This document shows positions 27,252 to 35,678 of a stretch of DNA of 64,000 nucleotides, one piece after another. The DNA is from Corynebacterium renale. Lineage in GTDB: Bacteria > Actinomycetota > Actinomycetes > Mycobacteriales > Mycobacteriaceae. The position numbers and the translations under genes are program-made. The stretch's first letter is position 1. The number at the start of each line of letters is the position of its first letter. The notes beneath the pieces were generated by a model, which had not been told where the DNA came from, did not search any database, and saw only the letters and a program-made list of their open reading frames with translations. The stretch covers positions 992,001 to 1,056,000 of the forward strand of contig NZ_PDJF01000001.1 in NCBI RefSeq assembly GCF_002563965.1, written 5' to 3'.

Positions 27252-28430
27252 ATGACTTGGCCGAGTGTTTCACGTGAAATGTTGCCGTGGGAGGGGTCCT
27301 TGGAGAACCTGTCGCGCCGGGCACGGCAGCGCACGCCAAGTCACTATGAGAGTGCGATCGTCCCCGCCATCGCACATGAGCAAGTAGTTATAGAGCCAGC
27401 TACTATTGCGCTCGCCGACCGCGCGACCGTAGCGATCACGCGTTTCGATGCGCAGGAGTCAACAAATCTCCTGCCATTCATCCCCTTACTTCTGCGGGGT
27501 GAATCCGTGGCGTCTAGCAGGATCGTGCAGCTCACCGCATCGTCGCGCAAGATTTTTGAAGCAGAAATCTCGGGTGCCGGGTCTCGTAATGCCCAGTTGA
27601 TTGTTGCGAATGTCCGTCAGATGCGCAGTGCAATCGAAGCCGAAGAGATCAACTTGCGAACAATCTTAGAAATGCATCGGATTTTGTTGCGCGAGGCGGA
27701 ACCAGACATCGCCGGCCGCGTGCGCGAGCAGGCGGTGTGGATCGGCGGGCCTGACGCTCATCATCCTGGCGGTGCACTGTTCGTGCCCCCGCACCACGTA
27801 CATATCCCTGAGCTGCTGCAGGATTTGGAAGCCTTCATCTGCCGGGACGATGTGCCGGCACTTGCGCAGGCCGCGATTGCACACGCGCAGTTCGAAACGA
27901 TTCACCCGTTCGCCGACGGTAACGGAAGAACTGGTCGCGCTCTTATCCACGTGCTTCTAAAAGCCCGGGGACTGAGCCTGAATGGGCCGGTGCCGCTTTC
28001 TGTGGCGTTATTGCACCGGGTCAACGAATACTTTGCAGCCCTGGACTCCTACCGCGACGGACGGCTGGATCCCATCGTTCGTTTTTTCGCTGAAGCAGCA
28101 CTGGAGGCGGTTGAGCATGGGACGTGGCTAGCCGGTGAACTCCGCGCCGTCATGCGCTCATGGGGAAGTAGGCTGCAGGCACGCTCGGACGCGCTGGCAT
28201 GGCGGGTGCTGGAACTATTGCTGCAGCGCCCAGTGTTGACTACGCGTATCGTCGCCGAAGAGTTGGGCGCGACAACTGCCTCTGCGCTGAATGCGCTGAC
28301 CACGCTGGAGAAACAAGGCATACTAGTGGACAGTCAGCTGGACAAGCGCACCCGCGCCTGGCGTGCACCTGAGCTCTTGGAGCTTCTCGACGACTTCGCG
28401 GACCTCAACCGGCGTAGCCTTTTTGACTAA
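27252..28430 (+). CDS. Fic-domain protein (AMPylase family) lacking the usual inhibitory glutamate
   Basis: A 392-residue protein with Fic_N region (residues about 40-110), the Fic core motif HPFADGNGRTGR (218-229) intact with catalytic His, and a C-terminal winged-helix-like part (TTRIVAEELGATTASALNALTTLEKQGILV). The family transfers AMP to target hydroxyls. Class II Fic proteins block themselves with an S/T-x-x-x-E-G/N motif. The corresponding stretch ESVASSRIVQL (84-94) has Val-Gln where Glu-Gly is expected. It sits in the repeat-rich accessory zone, with a palindromic site just upstream. Confidence 0.85.
   Translation: MTWPSVSREMLPWEGSLENLSRRARQRTPSHYESAIVPAIAHEQVVIEPATIALADRATVAITRFDAQESTNLLPFIPLLLRGESVASSRIVQLTASSRKIFEAEISGAGSRNAQLIVANVRQMRSAIEAEEINLRTILEMHRILLREAEPDIAGRVREQAVWIGGPDAHHPGGALFVPPHHVHIPELLQDLEAFICRDDVPALAQAAIAHAQFETIHPFADGNGRTGRALIHVLLKARGLSLNGPVPLSVALLHRVNEYFAALDSYRDGRLDPIVRFFAEAALEAVEHGTWLAGELRAVMRSWGSRLQARSDALAWRVLELLLQRPVLTTRIVAEELGATTASALNALTTLEKQGILVDSQLDKRTRAWRAPELLELLDDFADLNRRSLFD
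27266..27281. other. parS-like palindrome inside the start of fic
   Basis: TGTTTCACGTGAAATG matches the conserved ParB-binding parS consensus TGTTTCACGTGAAACA at 14 of 16 positions, including the whole TTTCACGTGAAA core. It lies in codons 5-10 of fic. Confidence 0.5.
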
Positions 28431-28450
28431 GTGCCAGCAACCCCAACCAC

Positions 28451-28603
28451 CTACTCGCGGTCCATCACGTACGCCACCGCGCAGCCGATGAGGATTCCCC
28501 AAAATGGGGCAGAGACGCCGGCCACACTCAGGTTCGCTACGGTGATGAGAAAGCAGGTGAGGGCGCCCGGGAATGTGCGTGCCTTGTTCTGTGGCCGGGA
28601 CAT
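28451..28603 (-). pseudogene. Remnant of a BenE-type benzoate/H+ symporter C-terminus
   Basis: Read on the - strand from ATG 28603 to TAG 28451, the 50 codons give a hydrophobic peptide (FPGALTCFLITVANLSVAGVSAPFWGILIGCAVAYVMDRE) resembling the last helices of BenE transporters. Nothing upstream continues it. It overlaps no other credible gene and fills the gap between fic and the next gene. Assignment is from a short stretch only. Confidence 0.4.
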
Positions 28604-28628
28604 TCAACTGCGTGCTAGCCTGTTTGCC

Positions 28629-28967
28629 ATGCAACAGGAAGCCTCGGAGGATAAGCCGCGCCGTCCCATCGCCTGGGTCACGCCCGCGGTCACCGCCGCG
28701 CTCATCATCCTCGGCCCGCCACTTGCGCACACGGCCGTCGGCGGCTGGATCCTCGCAGGGCTACTAGTTATCGCTTTCGTTGGTGCGCTTATCGACGCCC
28801 ACCTGCACCGCCCGAACCTCACCTTTGCAGTGATCGTGGGGGTGGCTTACTTCATCGCCATGCGCATGTACTTCGACGAGGGCACCTGGATCTATTTGCC
28901 GGTGCTGGTGGTGCTCGCACTGGTCGGAAGCCACCTGCCTCTCGGGCGTGCGCGGAAGGCTGCGTAA
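28629..28967 (+). CDS. Small membrane protein, four predicted helices
   Basis: A 112-residue protein taken from ATG 28629 (MQQEASEDKPRRPIAW), because the frame upstream reads through the fic end and the BenE remnant. The hydrophobic stretches VTPAVTAALIILG, ILAGLLVIAFVGALID, FAVIVGVAYFIA and YLPVLVVLALVG suggest four membrane helices. No family recognised. The stop abuts the next start, so the two are probably an operon. Confidence 0.6.
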   Translation: MQQEASEDKPRRPIAWVTPAVTAALIILGPPLAHTAVGGWILAGLLVIAFVGALIDAHLHRPNLTFAVIVGVAYFIAMRMYFDEGTWIYLPVLVVLALVGSHLPLGRARKAA

Positions 28968-29849
28968 GTGGAAACCTGGCGCTTGGACCACCCCGATTAC
29001 GGCGCGATCGAGGTCACCACCGGTTTTGATGCAGAGTTCCGCGCCATTGACCCGAGTTGGCCGGGCGACGAAGATCGGGACGCGAAGCCGTACTTGGTTG
29101 AAGATTCTTATCTTGAGCGGTTGAAAAAATGGGCCGGCAACCCGCAGCTACGCCTGCAGATCAGCGTCGATGGTGAGGTTCGCCGCCAGTTCGACAACGT
29201 CCCCAACGGGCGCGTCGCGTTGAGCCGCCACATCGACCCGAACAAGCTGACCTCTGTGTCGTCGGCGTCCACGCTGCGCACGAAGCCGCATCTGGAGATA
29301 CGGTCGAACATTTTTGGCGAAGTTCTTGGCATCGACTTCCGCGACGCCACCGGCCTCGTCGAGTTCACCCCTCCTGAGGACTCACGTGGGGCGAAGCGTT
29401 ATGCGGAGATGGAATCTTCGAACTTCAAGCGAGTGGCCTACCCACTTATGGCCGGCCTGGGTAAGAGCGGGTGGGCGATCGCGCTTTTGGTGCTCGGCCC
29501 CTTGGTCGGGCGGTTCCTGCACTGGTTGTTCAGCTTCCTCCCCGACTTCGACCTCCCGGATCTTCCCTCGCTTCCCGACATCACCCTGCCAGTGCCTACG
29601 TTGCCGCAGATTGATTTACCGGTTCCGCATATTCCGTTTCCCTCGCTGCCGCATTTCGACGTCCCCGACTGGATCCTATTCCTCGCCGAATACTCCAAGA
29701 TCTGGATGCCACTGGCCATCGCAGTCGTGCTTGCATTCCTGGCAGTACGGAATCACAAGAGGTCCGAGCAGCAAAAACGGCAGTGGCAGCAACGTGATCG
29801 GGATGGTGGGTATTCCGAAGACGCTGCTAGGGGTGACCAGCTAAGGTGA
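28968..29849 (+). CDS. Two-helix membrane protein with Leu-Pro-rich repeat loop
   Basis: A 293-residue protein with GTG start directly after the previous stop. Residues 1-160 are a soluble, beta-rich part (WRLDHPDYGAIEVTTGFDAEFRAIDP). A first membrane segment (SGWAIALLVLGPLVGRFLHWLFSFL) is followed by about 55 residues of short repeats of the LPDxxLPxLP type, a second helix (IWMPLAIAVVLAFLAVRN) and a basic Gln-rich tail. The repeat loop probably lies outside the membrane. No known family assigned. Confidence 0.65.
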   Translation: METWRLDHPDYGAIEVTTGFDAEFRAIDPSWPGDEDRDAKPYLVEDSYLERLKKWAGNPQLRLQISVDGEVRRQFDNVPNGRVALSRHIDPNKLTSVSSASTLRTKPHLEIRSNIFGEVLGIDFRDATGLVEFTPPEDSRGAKRYAEMESSNFKRVAYPLMAGLGKSGWAIALLVLGPLVGRFLHWLFSFLPDFDLPDLPSLPDITLPVPTLPQIDLPVPHIPFPSLPHFDVPDWILFLAEYSKIWMPLAIAVVLAFLAVRNHKRSEQQKRQWQQRDRDGGYSEDAARGDQLR

Positions 29850-30132
29850 GAACCTATGAGTCTGCCAACTTCAGCTGTCTTGTCGAAGAGTTGTGGATAT
29901 TTAAAGAGTATTGCCCGCTTTCGGGAATCTATTGGCCGGCCAGATCGCCGGACTGGTAGCCAAAATGCCCATCATGTGGGGTGCGTCAAGTCCGCAGAGC
30001 TCAGATTAGATGAATAGGAGAACTGCGACAATGGAGACCCATTAATGACACAGGGCGACAACCTTTCCGGTTGGTTAACCCCCCTGACTGTTTGAAACGA
30101 TGAAATTAGCTCGAGAGTGAAAGTATAAATCG
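29850..30132 (+). other. Intergenic region before the helicase gene with two tiny open frames
   Basis: A 53-codon frame at 29856-30017 (AAGGTGAG upstream) and a 16-codon frame at 30045-30095 (MTQGDNLSGWLTPLTV) are open, but neither resembles a known protein. Base composition falls from the high-GC core towards the AT-richer helicase gene. These may be remnants or a leader. I do not call them genes. Confidence 0.3.
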
Positions 30133-33100
30133 ATGAAAACTTGCTGTGTAGAAGGATGCGACAAGCCCGGTGCGTTTACGACAAGGACCCGGCCTACGTG
30201 GTGTTTAGAGCATCTCCGCGGGTTGTATTCGCAAGGAGGTTTGACTCTCCTAGAAAATTTCACCAAACCTACCGCGTTTCTACTGACTCGATGCACGCGT
30301 TGCAATTTCGAGGGACACTATCGTTTTGAATATGTTCTAGACAGGTTGAAGATTGGCGAACCTGTGTGTCGAGCCTGTTACTGGCGCGAATGGGCCAAAG
30401 AAGCGCGAGTCCTTCAAAACGATAGCGAGATGCCAGTAGATTTATCCACAGTTAAGCAAAACGCCGAGGATAATGGATATACCTACCTTGGGCCGTTAAC
30501 GAATCCCAGTTTGGCCGGCGATCCGCATGCTACACGTTGTAACTCATGTGGCCGCGTTACGGCTCAACGTTATGGAGATATTGGTTGGGGTTGTCCATGC
30601 CAGCGGAGCCGAACTTCGAGGGCTTCCAAAAGCAAGAAGAATAGCGAAACGGCAATTGGTAAGAGCATAAGAAATAGTGCAGTTGTTGGGGATAAACTAA
30701 GTCGCGAGATACACGGTTCTTACGAGACTGCAACTAGCAAAATGCCCGCATTGCAAAAGGCGGAGAATATCCAAATAACACCTGAATTCCAGCAGGCTTT
30801 GGAATTGATGGATTCTGGGGAGAACGTGCTTCTGACCGGTAAAGCTGGCACCGGTAAATCTACGTTGTTGCGGATGTATTTGGATCGCAATGTTGGCAAA
30901 AAAGTTTTAGTTACGGCGCCGACAGGCGTGGCAGCACTGAATATTGACGGCTTTACAATCCACCGGACGTTTGGTTTCCGGCCGGGCATGGGGCCTGAGG
31001 ATATTACTGAGGGTGGAAAATGGTGGCCGCGATCCGTGCTCCAAGCCGCGGATGTCCTTGTCGTGGATGAGATATCAATGGTGCGGGCGGACCTCTTTGA
31101 CATGATGGACATTGCCTTGAAGCGAGCGCGAGGTAATGACGATCCTTTTGGCGGTATACAGCTGATCCTCGTCGGCGACTTGTTGCAGTTGCCGCCCGTC
31201 GTTACCGCTGCTGAGGTTGAGTATTTCGACAGCCGGTGGTCTTCACCTTATTTCTTTTCTGCTCACTGTTATGATTCGGTCCGTATCGCACCAATCAACT
31301 TAACGACGGTGTGGCGCCAAAGTGACTCCACTTTCCTTGAGGTGCTTAATCAAGTCAGAGAGGGCAGCGTCAGTGATAATGCTCTTGGCGTGCTTAACGA
31401 ACTGGTTGACGCTGACTTTGATGCGCCTGATGATTGGGTAACGTTGGCCGCACGGCGTAACACTGTCGATAAAATCAATCAGCGCCATCTAGATGCTCTT
31501 CAAACTGAACAGTTCCTCTCAATAGCGGAATACACCGGTAACGCTGACAGCAAGTCGTTTAGTGGGACTGAGAACTTCAGCTATGCGGTTGGCGCTCGCG
31601 TCATGACAGTAATCAATGACAAAGACAACAGGTTTGTCAACGGTAGCTTCGGCACGTTAATCGAGGCTTCCCCCAATCATCTGGCGGTACGTCTTGACCA
31701 CAGTGGCAAAGTTGTAGAACTGGGTAAACACACTTGGGAGATTAAGACACCTGGTATCTCAAACGGAGATCTGAGCAGTGATACTGCTGGGACCGTTACA
31801 CAATTTCCAGTCATTTTGGCATGGGCACTGACAGTGCATAAATCACAGGGAAAAACTATTCCGAAACTCTTCATTGATTTGAAGGGTGGGATGAACACCG
31901 ATGGCCAGTTTTATGTTGCTCTGTCGCGTGCTGTAGATCTCGAGCATCTCCGCTTTAGTGCTCCCCTCGAGCGTCGACACATCCGCGCGAACAACACGTT
32001 GGTTCGTATGATCCGTCGAGAGGTTAGCTCATCTGAGGCAACTAATCGCATCGCATTTTTGGCATTTGACGGGGTTCAGTTCGGTATCAGTGACCATATT
32101 GTTTGTGCGCATGCAGTGATTGTCGAATCAGGGGAAGTCGTTGCTGACTTCGGAACGTGGCTAAACCCAATGTCAGATCTTGGAGAGTTCGGCCGCCAAC
32201 ATAATGTTCCTATTGGCGGACTCGCCTTAGCCCCAACACTTGGAGATTTCTGGCCTCTATTATTGCGACAAGCAGCAGGAAGTATTGTCGTGGCCGATGG
32301 ATTGGCCATGCTTGAGCGGGCTGTCCGGCATCAAGAAAAAGGGCTTGATTTGTCCCTGGGTATGGGCTACGACATAAGTGAATTGGCTTATGAGCCAGAC
32401 GGTCAAAACGTAGCTGAACGTGCCCATTCGATGGCACAGGCGTATCGCAATCATGCATTTACTGTTGACAGTGCTCAACCAGTGCCAAGTGCTCCTGCGG
32501 AAACTGAAGGATCTGTATATGCCCCGGAGTGGGCGCCCTCTATGCAGATGGTTCTTGATGCTCGCCGTGCTACAGATTCTGACAATGCGTGGGCAGCATT
32601 TTCTGGAGGTCCCATTGATGACTTGGACCGTGCAGAATTGACCGAAACGGCTGAGATTTTTTCTGCATGGGCGATTTCTCGCGGTGTCTGGACGGAAAGC
32701 GTCCGGGATGAAATCATCCGTCGCGCACATTCTGCCGGTATGGATACTGTTACGCTACCTGACGTCGAATCCACGGAGATTAATCCATCCCAGCTCTTTC
32801 TGCCTGGCACCCGCGTCGCTTTCACAGGTCGGAATAATCTTCTTGGCGGTACGGCTGACGATGATCGTCTCGACGAAATCTGTCGCGCACGCGGTCTCGA
32901 ATACAAAAAGAACGTATCAAAGACTCGATGCGATGTTCTTGTTGCCTTTGACCCCTCCTCAATGTCCACGAAAGCAAAGCGAGCCCGTGAGTACGGACAC
33001 CCAATTGTTTCCCAAAAAGACTTTGAGTATTGGTATTCCAATGGGCCGTTTCTTACGAAAGCTTCACTTGAAGAGCACTCGAATGAGGATGTTGTTGAAC

Positions 33101-33873
33101 TTAGCACAGGCATTCCAGCATCTGTAGCTATTGAGGATACGTTTGGTGGAGAACTAGATCGTGTTAGCCCGGAAGAGGTTTTCCGACTAGGAACGAGAGT
33201 CTCGTTCCGCGGATCAACGATCATTGACGGCAAGCTTTATCCTCAAGGTGCAGCGCTACAAGCATTGTGTGATCAGCTTGGTTTGGAATACAAGCAGGCC
33301 GTGACCAAAACTCGTTGCGACGTACTAATTACTGACTCACCTGAGGCGGTAGATGGAAAAATGAATCTAGCCCGGCGATACAACAAACCGGTGATCCTGC
33401 AATCCGATTTTCAGGAATGGGCAGCTAAACAGCTTGAAGAGTTGGAAACAGAGAGTAACGAGATTCCCGAAACCCAACTTTCAGAAGTTCGGCATGCTTT
33501 TGTATCGCGGTTAGAGTCATCATCGAAGGAAAAATTAGATCCACAAGCTGAACATCAAACTGTGGTGGGTGAAAAGCCTGTCGAAACTACGTCTGTTCCT
33601 ATGGTTAAGGTGGCTGACAACACTGCCGAATTAACGCCTTCCAATGTGGTAAATGGCTATCTCCAAGAATCTCCCCAGAAACATGGGAAATCAATGAGAC
33701 GAGCGCGACAAAGTGCTATTACCGCGGTCGTCTCTTTCATCCTTGTTATTGTTTTTGGAGCCATTGGGCTTTTGCCATTGGGGGCAATTTCGCTCCTAAT
33801 ATCGATGGTGGCGGCGATAGTTACCCTGGTATTTCTCGTTTTAGGACTGTTCGAAAGGAGACATAAAAACTAA
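30133..33873 (+). CDS. Zinc-ribbon/PIF1 helicase/degenerate exonuclease/tandem BRCT/membrane-anchored protein
   Basis: A 1246-residue protein. Residues 1-30 and 54-82 hold Cys clusters (CTRC...CRAC), and a further ribbon is at 136-156 (CNSCG...CPC). A PIF1-like helicase spans about 215-625: Walker A GKAGTGKST (236-244), VVDEISM (310-316), VGDLLQLPP, TVHKSQGKT and YVALSRA. Residues 638-775 look like a DnaQ-type fold whose DxE and HNxxFD motifs are lost (AFDGVQFG; VADGLAML). Two BRCT domains follow (888-968 and 1016-1096; TRVAFTGR..., TKTRCDVLI). A linker leads to two C-terminal helices (1193-1239) and a basic end. Base and codon use differ from the core. It looks like a membrane-tethered nucleic-acid enzyme, perhaps defence-related. 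Function is unknown. Confidence 0.85.
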   Translation: MKTCCVEGCDKPGAFTTRTRPTWCLEHLRGLYSQGGLTLLENFTKPTAFLLTRCTRCNFEGHYRFEYVLDRLKIGEPVCRACYWREWAKEARVLQNDSEMPVDLSTVKQNAEDNGYTYLGPLTNPSLAGDPHATRCNSCGRVTAQRYGDIGWGCPCQRSRTSRASKSKKNSETAIGKSIRNSAVVGDKLSREIHGSYETATSKMPALQKAENIQITPEFQQALELMDSGENVLLTGKAGTGKSTLLRMYLDRNVGKKVLVTAPTGVAALNIDGFTIHRTFGFRPGMGPEDITEGGKWWPRSVLQAADVLVVDEISMVRADLFDMMDIALKRARGNDDPFGGIQLILVGDLLQLPPVVTAAEVEYFDSRWSSPYFFSAHCYDSVRIAPINLTTVWRQSDSTFLEVLNQVREGSVSDNALGVLNELVDADFDAPDDWVTLAARRNTVDKINQRHLDALQTEQFLSIAEYTGNADSKSFSGTENFSYAVGARVMTVINDKDNRFVNGSFGTLIEASPNHLAVRLDHSGKVVELGKHTWEIKTPGISNGDLSSDTAGTVTQFPVILAWALTVHKSQGKTIPKLFIDLKGGMNTDGQFYVALSRAVDLEHLRFSAPLERRHIRANNTLVRMIRREVSSSEATNRIAFLAFDGVQFGISDHIVCAHAVIVESGEVVADFGTWLNPMSDLGEFGRQHNVPIGGLALAPTLGDFWPLLLRQAAGSIVVADGLAMLERAVRHQEKGLDLSLGMGYDISELAYEPDGQNVAERAHSMAQAYRNHAFTVDSAQPVPSAPAETEGSVYAPEWAPSMQMVLDARRATDSDNAWAAFSGGPIDDLDRAELTETAEIFSAWAISRGVWTESVRDEIIRRAHSAGMDTVTLPDVESTEINPSQLFLPGTRVAFTGRNNLLGGTADDDRLDEICRARGLEYKKNVSKTRCDVLVAFDPSSMSTKAKRAREYGHPIVSQKDFEYWYSNGPFLTKASLEEHSNEDVVELSTGIPASVAIEDTFGGELDRVSPEEVFRLGTRVSFRGSTIIDGKLYPQGAALQALCDQLGLEYKQAVTKTRCDVLITDSPEAVDGKMNLARRYNKPVILQSDFQEWAAKQLEELETESNEIPETQLSEVRHAFVSRLESSSKEKLDPQAEHQTVVGEKPVETTSVPMVKVADNTAELTPSNVVNGYLQESPQKHGKSMRRARQSAITAVVSFILVIVFGAIGLLPLGAISLLISMVAAIVTLVFLVLGLFERRHKN

Positions 33874-34190
33874 AGCACTCGAATCTACCAGGTACCTGTG
33901 GCTGGCTGCATAGCCTAATTGGCTAACAGATTGATTCTCAAAATCTCTTGTGAGTTGTACGCAGAGAGCATGTTTGGGACCACGATGTCGCCTATAGGCA
34001 TTGGTTGATGCTTCCTTAAGGGGTTGCAATTTCTGCAGAAGCACTGGGATCAGCGTTTGATTTAGAAACAGCGTGCATAGTGCAAACTTGCTATGCATAA
34101 GCAATCGGCGCTGTATTCATTGCTGAGGTTTAATCTGAGTAGAGCACTCGGGGAGTACGAATGCCGGTCTGCTGAGCTCTCACAGGCTCA
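33874..34190. other. Intergenic region after the helicase gene
   Basis: About 320 bases of intermediate GC with no gene I can support. It contains a short stem TAGCC/GGCTA near 33909-33923, but no terminator with a T-run. An 87-codon frame on the - strand has no ribosome site or recognisable sequence. Confidence 0.4.
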
Positions 34191-34313
34191 CCACCGGCAG
34201 GGAAAGATCTGTCCGGCGCTGCTGCGCCGGTCCTTTTAGCTCCGCCCCTTTTTAAGTGGACGTGGCCGGAACGTGGCGCGCTGCCGCGCGCCGCAGATTG
34301 TCCCATCCGGTGG
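34191..34313 (+). repeat. Double-hairpin repeat family D, copy D1
   Basis: A unit of about 123 bp with terminal inverted repeats (CCACCGG...GGGA near both ends) and two internal hairpins: CCGGCGC/GCGCCGG (34213-34230) and GGCGCGC/GCGCGCC (34275-34292). It recurs inverted at 43781-43903 with both hairpins intact. Confidence 0.85.
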
Positions 34314-34395
34314 TCCGCCAGAACTTTTCGGGGCGGATTTCCGGGAGTGCACGGCGTTCTGGCCAGGCAAAAATACTCAAGCAGAATATGGAATG

Positions 34396-34482
34396 AAACG
34401 ATAACTACATTCTGGCTTCGACCGGTCGGCGTTTCCCCAGGTCGGCTTTCTGGAAATCTTGCAGATTGTAGATTTTGTATCA
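34396..34482 (+). repeat. Palindromic repeat family C, copy C2
   Basis: Shares the core GCGTTTCCCCAGGTC with C1. Its arms (ATAACTACATTCTG near 34400-34414; CAGATTGTAGATTTTGTATC at about 34462-34481) are imperfect and resemble those of C3. Confidence 0.75.
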
Positions 34483-34526
34483 CGCGGGTCTGGTCGGGCG
34501 CTCCTAACCGGCCCGGAACGTCCCCC

Positions 34527-34625
34527 AAAAAGCCAGCCTTACCAGCCAGACTTAATATGCCAGGTCGCGTGCCCCGCGCGGAAGCTGGCCGACCTGGGAT
34601 GTTAACTCCAGCCCATAATTATGCA
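34527..34625 (+). repeat. Palindromic repeat family A, copy A3
   Basis: AAAAGCCAGCCTTACCAGCC is followed by arms TTAATATGCCAGGTCG (34552-34567) and CGACCTGGGATGTTAA (34590-34605), then GCCCATAATTATGCA. Together with D1 and C2 it forms a 435-bp block that is repeated inverted at 43471-43903. The stretch 34626-34769 shows nothing else. Confidence 0.85.
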
Positions 34626-34769
34626 AAGAAATGAATGCGTTAGCAGCAAATCCGCGCCAGCGCAGAAGAAAAGACCACGAGCATAAGCCCGTGGCCTGCG
34701 GAAACGCGGCGCATCACGTAGCGCAAGCGCCAGCAACGCAGCGCCCAAGCGCCCCCGCCCTAGCAAGCG

Positions 34770-35177
34770 CTACGCTGCGCGTGCCGCGATGTCCATGTCG
34801 CCGGACAGTGCCTTAGAGAATGGGCAGAAGGCGTGGGCGTCGGCGACGAGCTTGTCGGCGTCCTCGAGGGAGTCCTTGTCGGTGAAGGTGACGACGATTT
34901 CGCCGGAGAGGCGGAAACCGGATTCGACTTCGTTAAGGGTGACGGATGCGTCGACGGACGGCTGGTGTGCCTCGACGTCTACGCCTGCTTCCTTCATGGT
35001 CTTCTGGAGTGCGCCGTTAAAGCAGGCAGCCCATGCTGCTGCCAGCAGGGACTCCGGGTTGACCGCGCCGTCTACCTTGGGGCCGGCGACTTTGAAGTCG
35101 ATGCCGCCTTCGCCTTTAACGTGGCCGTCGCGGCCGCCGCCGGTGGAGGTTACGGTTTGGGTGTATACGGGCTTCAT
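34770..35177 (-). CDS. Organic hydroperoxide resistance protein (Ohr/OsmC family)
   Basis: A 135-residue peroxidase-like protein beginning MKPVYTQTVTSTGGGRDGHV at 35177 with AGGAGAA upstream. A longer frame is open to 35219 but has no ribosome site. The two redox Cys are present in AACFNGALQKTM and HAFCPFSKAL. The family reduces organic hydroperoxides using lipoyl or small thiols. No MarR-type OhrR gene is adjacent. Confidence 0.88.
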   Translation of the reverse strand: MKPVYTQTVTSTGGGRDGHVKGEGGIDFKVAGPKVDGAVNPESLLAAAWAACFNGALQKTMKEAGVDVEAHQPSVDASVTLNEVESGFRLSGEIVVTFTDKDSLEDADKLVADAHAFCPFSKALSGDMDIAARAA

Positions 35178-35267
35178 AAAAGTTCTCCTTCGTACGGTTT
35201 TGTGTACGGGCCCCATCATAGGTACCAGACCGCAAACTTGCCACGACCCAGTGCAACTTTACAAGCG

Positions 35268-35678
35268 CTAAAACAGCATCCCCTGCGCAGCGGTCGGCTC
35301 GACCACATCGACACCTTCGATGTCCAAGGCCAGCAGCGCGGGCTCGAAGGTGTAGAGGCGGTCTATTCCGTGGATGAGGGCGGTGGCGGGGAGGGTGGCG
35401 TCGTGAAGCGGTAAAGAGCTGCCGATTTCTGCTGCCTGGGCGGCGGTCAGGGCGTCGAGTTCGGCGATGATGAGGCCGAGTTCTTCGACCCACGCGCCGG
35501 CCCCGGCGGCGCAGAGTTCCAGGTAGGCGAGCGCCGGGACGGCGAGGGTGCAGGTGCGGCCGTGGTCGGCGAGGAGTTGGTGGGCGCGGCTGGCGCGGTC
35601 GTCGGTGTCGTCGTTGGTGAATGCGGCGATCAGCACGGATGCGTCGACGAGCTGGATTGGAAGGGTGGGTTTAAGCAT
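35268..35678 (-). CDS. PIN-domain protein, VapC-like nuclease
   Basis: A 136-residue protein with PIN features: N-terminal Asp in LVDASVLIAAF, Glu in ALAYLELC, and the C-terminal HDATLPATALIHGIDRLYTFEPALLAL. PIN proteins of toxin-antitoxin systems cut RNA using these acidic residues. Its start overlaps the stop of the 212-residue gene upstream by 8 bp, the usual antitoxin-then-toxin layout, although the partner is much larger than VapB. Confidence 0.72.
   Translation of the reverse strand: MLKPTLPIQLVDASVLIAAFTNDDTDDRASRAHQLLADHGRTCTLAVPALAYLELCAAGAGAWVEELGLIIAELDALTAAQAAEIGSSLPLHDATLPATALIHGIDRLYTFEPALLALDIEGVDVVEPTAAQGMLF

Noticed and set aside
29856..30095. Two tiny frames (53 and 16 codons) as real genes
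   Set aside because: Plausible ribosome sites but no conserved features; cannot be supported from one sequence.
33890..33965. tRNA-like sequence (TAGCCTAATTGGCTA D-arm-like stem followed by a possible anticodon arm)
   Set aside because: No T-arm with TTCGA, a poor 7-base anticodon loop and no acceptor stem.
33841..34104. 87-codon frame on the - strand after the helicase gene
   Set aside because: No ribosome site, overlaps the helicase 3' end, no recognisable sequence.
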